From positions 52,638,001 to 52,702,000 of the forward strand of contig OZ231128.1 of assembly GCA_965153355.1 (NCBI GenBank): a stretch of 64,000 bases of DNA, read 5' to 3'. A program made the translations under genes and the position numbers. Origin of the DNA: Flaccisagitta enflata (taxonomy: Eukaryota; Chaetognatha; Sagittoidea; Aphragmophora). Below, piece by piece: positions 10,835 to 21,546 of this stretch (the first letter of the stretch is position 1; each line of letters begins with the position of its first letter). The notes beneath the pieces are model-generated. The model saw nothing but the letters and a program-made list of their open reading frames with translations. It was not told the origin of the DNA and made no database searches.

Positions 10835-11295
10835 GGCTGATCGTGATGAGGAAGAGGGCTAATCACGATGAGGAGGATGAGGATGGGCTTAGCAAGATGA
10901 AGGGGATGAGGGGCTGACCATGATTAGGGAGGCAGGGCCACAGGGGAGGAAGCAGAAGAGGATGAGGAGGGGCTAATCACGATGAGGAGGATCTGATCAC
11001 GTTGAGGATGGGCTGATCAAGATGAGGAAGGGGATGAGGTACTGATCATGAGGAGGAAGAGGATAAGAGGCCAATCACAATAAGGATGAGGAGGGGCTAA
11101 CCACGATGAGGAGGATAGGGATGGGCTGATCAAGATAAGGAAGGGGATGTGGGGCTGATCATGAGGAGGAAGAGGAAAGGAGGCCAATCACAATGAGGAT
11201 GAGGAGGGGCTGTTCACATTACGGGTGAAGAGCTGATTACGATGAGAAGGGGATGAGGAGGGGCTGATCAGTGATCACGAGGAGGGGGGAATAAG
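10835..11295. repeat. GATGAGGAGG minisatellite
   Basis: Purine-rich tandem units of roughly 30-60 bases built from GATGAGGAGGGGCTGATCAC and GGATGAGG. The boundaries and the internal GCTGATCA and GCTAATCAC variants show partial higher-order duplication. Not coding. Confidence 0.8.
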
Positions 11296-11408
11296 GAGGT
11301 TCCCCGATCGTATTTCTAAAAACGTCCAGGCTTGAAACTACTCATAAATAAGGACGTTGTAGTTATTCGACCAGTAGATTTTTCTAGATCTCTATTGAAG
11401 TTTTCAGA

Positions 11409-11600
11409 AACAAGGCCGGATACACGGCTACTCTAGTCGCGTGGGGTTGTGCAGGAGCAGTGCTGGAGAAGGTCATTAGGGCATCCAGGCTGGAGCTGTA
11501 TGCTCAAAAAGCTCATACGCCGAAAAAGTGAAAAGGGGACCGACCGACCAACAGACGGACCGACATAGCGGGTTTGAGTCACGTGCTACGCGACTAAAAA
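11409..11600 (-). mobile_element. R1 hairpin-headed dispersed repeat (reverse copy)
   Basis: This family recurs at least 17 times in the window and is called R1 here. In the head-first orientation it has a T tract, AGTCGCG-loop-CGCGACT hairpin, CTACAACCCGCTTTGTCCGT, a CCGT/GGTC run, a GGCCTCACTGCTCCTGCCCA-like centre, GGCCCCTGCCCACCCGCACG and a GTGTATCCGGCCTTGTT end. This copy is reversed, starting AACAAGGCCGGATACACGGC and ending CGCGACTAAAAA. No open frame. Class unknown: the hairpin followed by CTAA recalls Helitron 3' ends, but other hallmarks are not shown. Confidence 0.75.
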
Positions 11601-11632
11601 GTGTGCTTTCAAAATACAAACTCTCTTAACAG

Positions 11633-13074
11633 GTGATTGCCATCCGTCGACGTGAATACTTCCGCGCTCTCATTCCCGATTACGATGCGATCAAGAAAAG
11701 TATCGTCGGCGTCGCTTCTCAAAAGAGGACGGCCTTCGAAGAGTCAATCGTCGTACTCACCCAAGACAATCACGCCAAGTTACAAGGGTCAGTGTGGTTT
11801 GGAAATTGGTTGTATATCTGTAAGCGGACATTACTCCATATAATACCTGCTCATGGAGGGGATTCAGTGTCTTCGGGGCTCGCCTTATTTGACTGCGGTT
11901 TGTCTTTAGGAGACAAAGGGTATCTTCATTTATGTCCTATCTTAGATTATATGCATGGGCCATGGCATATCACCTAGGACAAAATGGTGAATGGGTTAGG
12001 AACGCGCAGTATCTACAGCGCTATCTTATTGAATGTTAAGCAACTTTTACTCTCTTTGTATAAACCAGTCCTAGAGTCAACAACTGAAGAACTGCATAGG
12101 AAAAAAAATAATTATCAAACTATTGAATGGATATTCATCAATATCATATCAAACTATGACAGATTGAACGATTGACTAATGAGAAGCTAACTACAACTCA
12201 TTACAAATACCAGCTCGTTGAGAGGCAATTCATCTATATAGAGTTTCTGTCAGTAGTAAAGGATAGTTGTGGGCAATCCGGAGTAAACACCATTTACAGC
12301 TTGCAAGGCTTTCATCCTTTGGAGAATTCTGGCCTCCTTTTATAAGGGCAATGTTGTTTTAACTTTCATCTATTTAGAGTTTCTGGGGAATTGCCTCTTA
12401 CATATCATCCCTACATCATCATTGATATTCTCCTGTCAGTGAATTTGATTATCACCAAATATAAAGTCTGTGTCAACTTGTTTACTAAACATGTGAATAA
12501 ACGTGTGTAGGGACTGATTAGTGCGATTACGTTTGGACATCTCATATCGCCTTCATCTAACTAGCTTGACGTCATTGTCCCTCAACGGAAAACATGATTA
12601 TGGATTCTTTGATATGATTATTTGACTAAAGAAAAATCATTCCAACTTCTACATATTTCTGTTAGCAAAAGCATTCAATTTGGCACTCAAAATGTGGAAA
12701 AAATAAACACGTTGAATTAGTTTCCACTTGCACAATCAAATTGACACACGGTCCACTTTTCCCCACTTAGATCCATCCCTTGTTACAACTGCACGCGGGA
12801 GCCGGTTTGTGTGACGCACGACTGCACTTTCCGCGGCAACAAGTCCGACATCACCGTCAAAGTCAAGACTCAGGAGATCAACATGGACAAGATGATCGGG
12901 TTCATCGTCAACGAGTTGGTTCACGACGGCTTCTCCGTCGCGTCCAACGTTGTCCTCTGCAAGTTCTCTCTACGCTGCCACAGCTGCACCATGTCCGGAT
13001 TATACACGGCCGGCGGCATCCTAGCGCCCAGAGAATGCCCCAACATGGCTCACGTGCTCACGTTTAATTGGTGA
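11633..13074 (+). CDS. C-terminal two exons of an unrecognised Cys-containing protein
   Basis: Exons 11633-11787 and 12771-13074 join in phase 2 (donor GG|GTCAGT; acceptor CCCCACTTAG) to give 152 codons and a TGA at 13074. The 11633 acceptor is CTCTCTTAACAG. Exon one reads VIAIRRREYFRALIPDYDAI and later FEESIVVLTQDNHAKLQ. Exon two opens with closely spaced cysteines in PCYNCTREPVCVTHDCTF, then MDKMIGFIVNELVHDGFSV, RCHSCTMSG, and ends MAHVLTFNW. The CxxC pairs could bind zinc (inference). The GC-rich third positions differ from the flanks, as in other exons here. Upstream exons were not identified with certainty. Family not recognised. Confidence 0.6.
11788..12770 (+). other. Intron of the cysteine-containing gene
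   Basis: AT-rich 983-base intron. I see no repeat family or nested gene in it. Confidence 0.55.
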
Positions 13075-13453
13075 TCGATTCCCTATTGTGTCAGGAACGA
13101 AGTTATGTATGTACATGTACATCGTCATATGAGTAAGTCGATTGCGAACTAAAAAAACAAACAGGAGGGTTGTGCTCAGGATTTTGTCGAGCTTCAAAGT
13201 AAATTCCGAATATAGAAACGGTGCACAGATCCCTGGTGACTGCACGCTTTGTTAGATCAAACTTTCCGTATTGGGACTAAGATATCCAAGCTTGTTAGTG
13301 ATAACAGATTTCCAAATTCTTCTGCGTTGATACGTGTCTTGATCCTAGTGTCGGTCTGTCTGTCTGTCTGTCCGGTATTTTTTTCTTTTTTCTTTTTTTT
13401 TTCAAATGTGTGATTAACAGTGCCATAAACCAGTTAGTATCAAAGCAGTGGCG

Positions 13454-13890
13454 AAAGTGAAATACAAGAAGTTAACCCCCTAAAAACTGTAGCACCCCCC
13501 CTACAGCCTAAACTGCGAAAGAAAAAAAGACACATAAAGTAGGGAATAAAAGCTTATATCCATACAATTAGCCTCATTAGAGTGTTTTTGGAATTTCATA
13601 CCCAGTAAAGAATTATATATAAAAAAAGTGAAAAATTGAATTTTTAGCATTATTAAAAAAATGTTAATTTTGGATAGTTTTTTAGCCATTATTAAAAAAA
13701 TGTTAATTTTGGATAGTTTTTTAGCTCTACCTTTTTACTGGAATTGAAATTCCAAAATCGCTCTGATGAGGCTGATTGTATTGATATAAGCTTCTATTCC
13801 TTATCTTATATGCCTTTTTTCATTCAGCGATTGCGGCTGTAGGGGGGGGTGCTACAGTTTTTGAGGGGTTAACTTCTTGTATTTCACTTT
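13454..13890. mobile_element. 437-bp foldback element (family M2)
   Basis: Ends are AAAGTGAAATACAAGAAG and its complement CTTCTTGTATTTCACTTT. Subterminal CTGTAGCACCCCCC and its complement follow, then a CGCTCTGATGA-like box. The centre has a direct duplication of about 37 bases (13649-13685, 13687-13723). Relatives: 45458-45844 and the half copies at 26250-26410 and 30530-30690. No open frame. Confidence 0.75.
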
Positions 13891-14194
13891 TGTCTGTATG
13901 CGTTGGACGGACCGCGAGGGCGCGTACCGTTCTGCAAAGCTAAGTCTTTGTTTTATCATCATGTCTCACTCTTCCCTTCTGTTATTCTGACTTTCCCTTA
14001 TTCGTGATGTGTTGACCTTGATTGTCGCGCCGTCGGCTTTTACCAATTGGAGCTGTCAACATCCCTAGTCAAAGTTTAACTTGCCAAATTGTCAGATTTT
14101 GTATATCGTCGTTACTCGAGTTGAAACTTGATAGTTGGCAAGGACGTTGGACATAGGGCGCCTTTCTAGTCACAGACAATCGTGTTTTTAATCA

Positions 14195-14395
14195 ACCACT
14201 CGGTCGTTCGCTACGTTCATTCGCTCGCACTGCTCACTGCGCTCATTCGTTCCGTGGCTCTATGCTAAATCCATTCACGGAGCTCGCTCACTCACTTCGC
14301 TCACTCTCTTGTTTGACAGTTGAAATTCGTAAATAAGTGTTCACGCTGTAAACGCGTTTGTTGTCGTCACTAGAAACACGCCCACATAGTGAACG
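14195..14395. repeat. CTCGCTCACTCACTTCGCTC dispersed repeat
   Basis: Contains CGCTCACTCACTTCGCTCAC, GTTGAAATT, TTCACGCTGTAAACGCGTTT and TAGAAACACGCCCA segments in order. The same order recurs at 43925-44115 just before CPSF1 exon 11. Bases 13891-14194 show nothing clear apart from this approach. Confidence 0.65.
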
Positions 14396-15700
14396 AATGA
14401 TACGAAATTCACAGCGCTCAATTGTTATTGTTGTCCTACTGGCTTTAAACGCGCTTTGGCATTTGTCGATTGAAACAGACGACCCAAGAAGACTGAGAGG
14501 GTATTTTCAAAGTTGCATCCTACTGCGTGAACTGAAATTGAGGGATCAAGTCTAAAGCTAATTTTGAAGGCTCAGAAATGATGCACGAGTTATTGTATTT
14601 CGCCGTCTGATGAGGGTCGTTCAACATTTATTTAAATCTTGCATCAGTTTATAAAACGTTTTGTGAGATGATACATGCAGACATATACACTGAGCACTAA
14701 GAACTATTCAAGGTATTAATCACTTTTCCACTTTACCTCAAATTCTTTCTAACACTCACTGGACCCCCTTGTCGTTATAATTGTCAAATTGCTCTGACCT
14801 TAATGTAGCACGGTTTTGTGGATGCTGTGCGATTTTCTTTTCATTTCCACATTTCCAGCCCAGTTTTAAATGTATCACTAAAAATAACTAAGTGCGATTC
14901 GTTTTTCCGGTTATTCTTTACGTTAGACATCTCAGTGCTCAAATCCTAAAATGTATGGTAACCCACTCATCATTTCGGCCTGATATAGATGTATTTCCCT
15001 ACCTGAACATTTAATCAAAAAAATGGTATCAGTGTTGAATGTTTCAGGCTTTAAGACCAAAACGGGCACTATATCTCAATCACACTTCACCATACCTGCG
15101 CCTATGACTCATACCTGCGCCTGTGACTCATGTTTCAATACTCTCTCTCTTTCCCTGGACGGTAATCATAAATTATTGACATATGTAGATCGGCGATGAT
15201 CGGAATGATTATGTATTCGGTGTATTTTTGAAATATTTATGTATTTTGTCTTAGCTAGAGACCGAGGTGACCCGTTGTTAATGTCCGCTCACGATCATCA
15301 TTTTTAAACCGTATGTCCGCCATATCATCATTAGTCTTTGTTTCAAATTTCACGTTGATTGCTTAAATAGTTTAGATGTTATGACAATTTTACTTATCGT
15401 AATTAACCTCTCTGAAGGCGACACACTTTAACTTTCTTTCTTCTTTGAACTCAACTGCCTTGACAAATTCTTAAGTTTCAAACACAAGTTTGAATTATGC
15501 ACAAGTCGAGAATCGACTGCAGCCTGCTTAAGAACGCGCGCGATAAATTTTCTGCGCAACGTAAATAACAATTCACTCTTTATTTCTGTAATTGTTAGGA
15601 TCAACTTTGAAATTTCACAGTGACCAAACAAATTGGAGTTAACACCTAAGATTTAAACTGATAGTGCAGAATTTCCCCCTCTTTCCCGTAGTGTAAATGA
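14396..15700. other. 1.3 kb without recognisable features
   Basis: Moderately AT-rich, no long coding-like frame, no tandem repeat. Two adjacent copies of ATACCTGCGCCTxTGACTCA occur near 15095-15130. Confidence 0.5.
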
Positions 15701-15814
15701 ACTATCTGTTAATTATGAAACAATGCCGTAACAACATGAAATAAAGCAGGGCGGCGCCGTCGATTCAACGGCGGATTCAACGCAAATCAAATTGTACGGA
15801 GCGGCGGGGGAGGA

Positions 15815-16140
15815 TGAATAAAACGAAGAAGAAGAAGAAGAAGAAGAAGAAGAAGAAGAAGAAGAAGAAGAAGAAGAAGAAGAAGAAGAAGAAGAAGGAG
15901 AAGGAGGAGAAGAAGGAGAAGAAGAAGGAGAAGGAGAAGGAGGAGAAGAAGGAGAAGAAGGAGAAGAAGGAGGAGAAGAAGAAGAAGAACCCAAAGACAA
16001 CAAAGATGAAGAATAAGATGATGAAAACAATGACGAAGACAACGATGACAAAGACGACAAAGACGTCAATGACGACGAAGACGAAGATGAAGACGAAGAC
16101 GAAGAAGAAGAAAACAAGAAAGATAAAGAGAAAGAAAAAA
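15815..16140. repeat. (GAA)n trinucleotide tract decaying to GAC/GAT
   Basis: Pure AAG/GAA repeats to about 15897, then AAGGAG variants, then GATGA/GACAA variants. The long Lys-rich + frame and Ser- or Phe-rich - frames across it are by-products of the repeat. Confidence 0.9.
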
Positions 16141-16156
16141 AAAGCGAATAGTAGTG

Positions 16157-16349
16157 AAAACAAGGCCGGATACACGGCTACCGAAGTCGCGTGCTGGTGG
16201 GCAGGGGCCATATTTAAGTTTACTAGACCATTTGGGCAGGAGCAGTGGGGTCAAAGAAATAAAATCTTAAAAAAGAGTAAAGTGTGGCCGACCGACCGAC
16301 TGACGGGCGGACAAAGCGGGTTGTAGAGTCGCGTGCAGGTGACTAAAAA
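16157..16349 (-). mobile_element. R1 repeat, reverse copy
   Basis: Starts AACAAGGCCGGATACACGGC, has GGGCAGGAGCAGTGGGGTCA and a GACCGACCGACTGACGG run, and ends AGTCGCGTGCAGGTGACTAA. One stem arm is mutated. Confidence 0.75.
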
Positions 16350-16443
16350 CCCACCCACAACCAAGTGGATCTTACAATCCACAAAAAGGAAAATATAAGT
16401 GGAAGAAAATAAGAGGAAATCTGGGGGAAAGAAGAAAAAACTG

Positions 16444-16570
16444 GAAAACACGGCCATATACACGGCAGCATTAGTCGCGGACGGGTGGATAGGAGCGGAA
16501 AACCTTGAAAGACTATTTTGAGACGGACCAACGAACTGAAAAAAGGCTTATAGAGTCGCGTATCAGTACT
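16444..16570 (-). mobile_element. R1 repeat, short diverged reverse copy
   Basis: ACACGGCCATATACACGGCA start, AGTCGCGGACGGGTGGATAG, GACGGACCAACGAA run, ending AGAGTCGCGTATCAG. The hairpin end is degraded. Confidence 0.6.
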
Positions 16571-16690
16571 CGTATCCGTATTCCCCCCCCCCCCCGCCGG
16601 TGTATTGCTTTATGGAAAAAAATCATAGATTTGTTTATGCGGCGCTATGCGTCGCGGGGAAGAAAATCAAAGGGGGGGGATAATCAGAGG
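16571..16690. mobile_element. Fragment related to the 41552-41881 hAT-like element
   Basis: Shares a C homopolymer, GCGTCGCGGGGAAGAAAATC and an AAAGGGGGGG run with the element at 41552-41881 (in complement there) and with 19170-19240. Ends were not resolved. Confidence 0.45.
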
Positions 16691-16863
16691 TTATGGAACT
16701 ATATAGTACACTCCTGATGAAAACATGTTTGGCTCTCTCGGAATTATCGACCTTATGTATTTTCCGAAAAATCAAAACTGGGAGAAGGTGAGGTAATAAT
16801 GAGTAAATTTTTGGTCTGCCACAATTTGTCCTAATCAGCGTCATTCATTCCCTGTTTATTGAC

Positions 16864-17027
16864 CAACAAGGCCGGATACACGGCCACCAGTTGCGGACGG
16901 GTGGGCAGGGGCGGAAATGCTCCTTTTCCCACTTTTCAACTCGAGCGTGACCGACCGACCGACCGACCAACCAACCGACTGACCGACGGACAAGGCCTCT
17001 TATAAAGTTGCGTGTCTGCAACTAAAA
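16864..17027 (-). mobile_element. R1 repeat, GTTGCG subfamily, reverse copy
   Basis: AACAAGGCCGGATACACGGC, CAGTTGCGGACGGGTGGGCA, CCACTTTTCAACTCGAGCGT, (GACC)n, CCTCTTATAAAGTTGCGTGT and CTGCAACTAAAAA. It belongs to the subfamily in which the stem is GTTGCG...CGCAAC rather than GTCGCG...CGCGAC. Confidence 0.75.
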
Positions 17028-17085
17028 ACCGGAATTTATTCATCCTCAGCATTTTTTTTTGTTTTTCCTTGAAAATGTGATTTTG

Positions 17086-17893
17086 CGCACCTCTTACCAG
17101 TAGTGGCGGCTGTCGCCGTGAGGAAAAAAGTCGAAAGCATTGGTCACTTTTTACAAAGCTTTTGTCTTCAGTCACTGAAAATCTTTTTATTTGTGAGATC
17201 AAATCAAGAGCAAATGTATGCATTGATGGCGCTAAAAATCAGGGAAAAATAGGACTGAGCCATATGAGCTAGTATGCTCAAAAAAATTCTACAAAACAAC
17301 CAACTATGCTTACTGATATGCTTTCTTGTATTTGCATGCTCACTTCAAAACATTTATTTATCCCATTAAAAATCAGAGAAAAAAAAAATTAGCTAAATGA
17401 GCTAGAATACTTAAAAACAATCACAGACAAGCAACTATGCTCACTGATATGCTTTTTTATATCTGCTTGCTTAAACATTTATCAAAACATTTATTTATCT
17501 ATTACATTTGATATAAAAAAAATTGAGCTAAATGAGCTAAAATGCTCACAAACACCCACATAGATGAGCAGCTATACTCTTTAACATGTTACCTTGTATT
17601 TGCATACTCAAACATAAGTACACTCCTTTATTGATTCTATTTAAAATCATAATAAATCAGAAAAAAATTAATTTGATTTTTTTGCAAATAAATTTTAAAA
17701 AATCATAAAAAAAAAAAAATTTTGTAGAGCATTCTGCTTGGTGTCAAATAAAAGAGAATTTTCAAATTTACTTGCCCTATCAATTTCATCGGAAGCCTTT
17801 ATTGGTCGATCAAATTTTAAAACTTTTTAATAAAAAATTAAAACTATGTTTCTCTTAAATGTCAAAAAGTCGAAGACTGACTTCGACTTTTTT
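17086..17893. repeat. Left arm of a long inverted repeat
   Basis: Inverted relative of 22050-23520 (interrupted there by a foldback at 22693-23295). Shared landmarks are CAGTAGTGGCGGCTGTCGCC, GCTAAATGAGCTAGAATAC-type units repeated three times, TGATATGCTTTCTTGTATTT and, at the inner end, the palindrome GTCGAAGACTGACTTCGACT. The arms are about 0.8 kb, diverged, with a spacer of about 4.2 kb. Confidence 0.7.
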
Positions 17894-18490
17894 CCCAACT
17901 AAAGGACAGACAGACAAACAAACAGGCAGACAGAGACAAGGAGACAGAGACTGATACACGTAGCATGAAGTTTATGTCCAACATATCACCCTTGCAGTCC
18001 GAAAAATCACCCTTGCAGATCCTGACGCTATAAATACTGCTGTATTTCTGTCTTCTCCACATGACCACATCGCCGACACTTAAATTGTTCTTTAGCTAAA
18101 TACTTAATATAATTGGTTTGAGTTTGTCTTCTAGGAAAAATGAAAGAAAATGTCAATTAAACAACAAAGCAGCAAGTTTAAAATTCTTAGTGAATGAAAA
18201 TAGAATTAAGCTTGCAGTAAAAACTTATAAATTATGTCCTAGCTCATTACTTTCGATGATAAAATGAAGCTTTCTAATATTTTTAGCATGTTCTGAAATT
18301 TTCAAAGATTTTAAGCCTAGTATTCTTTTATTGTTAAAGATTTTTGTTCTTAAATTTTTAAAGAAATGAAGGCTTTCAATGTTCTCAGTGTGTTCTTAAA
18401 TTTTTGAGGTTTTTAAGCCTGACGTTCTCATGCACTTGGTTCTAATAAAAGAAAGTGCATTTTGATGAAAACAAGGCCGACATTACAGCA
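17894..18490. other. AT-rich spacer
   Basis: Inside the long inverted repeat. A short run of AGACAGACAAACAAAC lies near 17908. No gene seen. Confidence 0.45.
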
Positions 18491-18492
18491 TG

Positions 18493-18547
<55 letters not shown>

Positions 18548-18572
18548 GAGAGAGGGAGAGAGAGAGCAAGAG
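18493..18572. repeat. (GA)n microsatellite
   Basis: About 50 bases of pure GA followed by GAGGGGGAGAGAGGGAGAGA. Confidence 0.95.
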
Positions 18573-19462
18573 GTGACAAAGCTAATTTCTCTTATAGCCG
18601 CCCCTTTTTGCCTTTTCCCCAATGAACTCTTGAAACATCTTTTTCTGAAAATACCTTTCGAATTGTAATAACTGTCTCTTTTTGTTTGTTATTATTGACG
18701 TGAGTCCATAATTCTTTGGAACAATTTATTTACATAAAAACTAGAAGACATGCAAAGATATTAAATGCGTAACAAAACACTGATCTCCTCGTGGTAACAA
18801 GTAAGTCAAGGCGCATAAGGAAATCAATCAAAGAGCTTGGAGATTGGGAAGGAAATCTAAGGGGGAAAAAAGGAAAAAATAAGAAAATTTGGGGAAAATA
18901 AAACTTAAATTAGCAGTACCAAATCATAACAGGTCGCCCAAGGGCAATATGTGGTCAGCGATACCCGTTGCCCTGCCTTGCATGATTGTTAATTGGAGAG
19001 GAAGCAAGGCCGCAGCCCAGAAGGGGGCAAAGACCTGTGGCACACAGGTGGACTTTCGTTTGTCCATCAGTCAGTCTGTCCATCCATCCCCTAGGCTCTT
19101 ACAGGCCTGAATTCTGCCCTCTCAGGCAAATTAGTAAAACACAATTTAACACTAAATCTCAAAAATAATGTAGGGAAGAAAATCATGGATTTTGTAATGC
19201 GTCGCGGGGAAGAAAATCAAAAGGGGGGGGGGAATTATAAAAAAAACGGATATCCAAGAATCCAAGTTGTCTTAGTTAAAGATTAATATCATAGTAGTCT
19301 TTGTTAAATATTTGATTCTCTTCATGGATCTTTCTTCTGAGGATTGCTGACTTTTATGAACTTGAACGATTGAGACAGGGATGATGCGGAAAACGCCATC
19401 AAACAGCAGTGGGTGACCCTGTAAATGGAGATAAAATTATAAAGAAAACTGGAGATCACATG
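18573..19462. other. Mostly unique sequence with repeat fragments
   Basis: 19010-19055 (GCAGCCCAGAAGGGGGCAAA) resembles 26120-26145. 19170-19240 resembles the hAT-like element at 41552. No gene seen. Confidence 0.4.
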
Positions 19463-19590
19463 ATAACAAGGCCATATACACACCATTAGTCAGGATGTGT
19501 GGGCAGGAGCGGAAAACCTTAAACAGCTGTGACGGATGGACGGACGGAAAGCGCAAAAGTGGCTTGAAGAGTCGCGCGTCTGTGACTAAA
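19463..19590 (-). mobile_element. R1 repeat, short reverse copy
   Basis: AACAAGGCCATATACACACC start, GTGTGGGCAGGAGCGGAAAA, GGACGGACGG run, ending GAGTCGCGCGTCTGTGACTA. Confidence 0.65.
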
Positions 19591-19641
19591 AATGTGACTC
19601 ATTAACCAATAAAAGAAAAGCCGCGTCTCTCTCTCACTCTC

Positions 19642-19644
<3 letters not shown>

Positions 19645-19711
<67 letters not shown>
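19645..19711. repeat. (CA)n microsatellite
   Basis: Uninterrupted CA repeat preceded by CTCTCTCTCACTCT. Confidence 0.95.
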
Positions 19712-19713
<2 letters not shown>

Positions 19714-19714
<1 letters not shown>

Positions 19715-20085
19715 GCCTTCCAGAATAACTCATTTTGTTGAAAAGTACTAATCCCTGCGGGTTTTTTTGAAGATAATACACCACAGAATAAGAATTCAAC
19801 AGCAAAAATTGTTTTTGAAATCTTTTTATGGCGGAAGTATTAGGCCAAAGGTAATATTAGGTCAAAAATTCAAAATGAAAATTTTATAGATTAAATTGCA
19901 GATTCATAATCCTTACAAAAAACTGAAAAAAGAAAGTGCACTTCTTTTGATGATATTCCTTCAGGAAGATTGTCAAAATTAAGGTCAAAGATCCAGATTG
20001 GGTCAAAATTGCCCTTTTATTTAGAATTGGCCCTATTTAGAGCAGGGATGAGTACTTTTTAATAAAATGAGTTTTTCTTGGAAGT
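19714..20085. mobile_element. Foldback-family copy (CCAGAATAACTCATTTT)
   Basis: Starts CCAGAATAACTCATTTTGTT and ends AATGAGTTTTTCTTGGAAGT. The interior tracks the foldback at 22693-23295 (GGCGGAAGTATTAGG, AGGTCAAAAATTCAAAATGA, GATATTCCTTCAGGAAGA), with only one arm well kept. Confidence 0.6.
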
Positions 20086-20132
20086 CAAACACACACACAG
20101 ACACACACACACCCACACACACACACATACCT
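20086..20132. repeat. (CA)n imperfect microsatellite next to an exon
   Basis: ACACACAGAC-type repeat immediately 3' of exon 3 of the small - strand gene. Confidence 0.85.
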
Positions 20133-20137
20133 CGTTG

Positions 20138-20462
20138 TTACTGCACCTTTGACTTCGGTTCCTTTGAGCGTTCATCAAATCGTCGTCTTTGCAGAAGCCA
20201 GGTGTCCCACAGTCCCACACGGCTCGAGAACGCGCTTTGGAGGACCAATTCCAGGAAACTCGGCTGCAATCGAAATAAGAACATGTAATGTTATGAATCA
20301 GAAAAGTTGATAGAGGCACACTACGAAGTGGGCTTTTGCATGTGACTAGGTTTTAATAAGAAAAAAAGTGTACATGACACAACAAAACATTCAAAAATGT
20401 GACTCAAATAAATCAGTGCAACTCTCTCTCTCTTTCTTTCGTTCTTTCTTTCTTTCTCAGTC

Positions 20463-20533
<71 letters not shown>

Positions 20534-21461
20534 ACGTTTCTCTATTTCTTCGGCTGAGATTTGGGCCTGGAGGCTGGGATTTGATTCGGGGAGGGAGGGG
20601 ACGAACGAAGGAGGAGGAGGAGAAATTTCCCCTATGACGCAGTGTACGGGAAGAAGAAATTTCATGCGTCATTATAATTTTTTTTATATTTTTCACATAA
20701 TTTTTTTATAATTTTTTTTCTGAAAAAATATTTTAACAATAATATTTTGCATAGATAATCTCTGAAATATAGATTTGATGTACATTTATAATGAATTGAA
20801 AAAAAGGAGGAAAAAGAAGAGTTTTTATAGAAAATTATACTTTATCCTCTCACTCCAATTAGGTGAAATTATATCATTGCATAAAAATAAAGAAATTTGC
20901 ATTTCCAAAAACATGGCCTCATATGAGAAAAGGGCCATGTTCTTATAAATGCAAAATTTTCTTTACTGAGGCCGTGGTATAATTTCACCCAACAACATTT
21001 TGAAATTATATTCACCATTTTTCTAAGGAATTCAAACATTCAATTTTTATTTCTGATTGTTATGAAACCATAGTTAGCATTCTGGGTTTTAAAACATTGT
21101 TTAAACACCTTATACATTATCAAAAATACCAAAAATATCAAAAATACTTGACTGAAATCCAAATAATATCTTTTATTGTAAATCTATATCAAAAGCAATT
21201 AGTAGAATGAAACCAAAATTTCCTGTTCCTGTACACCATGACCTATGTTCTTGATTTTGGAGTAAATTCATGTCTAGATGTTCTTATAAACTAAGTTCAC
21301 GCAATTCAGCCGGAAGGACCTATAGAATTTGTGTAATTACCGTGCCATAAGGCGTCTTTGTCCACTTGCTCCTTGAGGCGGCATCTCCAGCTTCCCGCTT
21401 TCGCGAACTTTCATTTCGAATGTCGGCGCTGATCAACGAACGAAGTCGCGAGTCTGTCAGG

Positions 21462-21546
<85 letters not shown>

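Noticed and set aside
15713-16326. Lys-rich + frame and Ser- or Phe-rich - frames of 130-170 codons
   Set aside because: All are produced by the GAA repeat; the peptide has no complexity outside the repeat.
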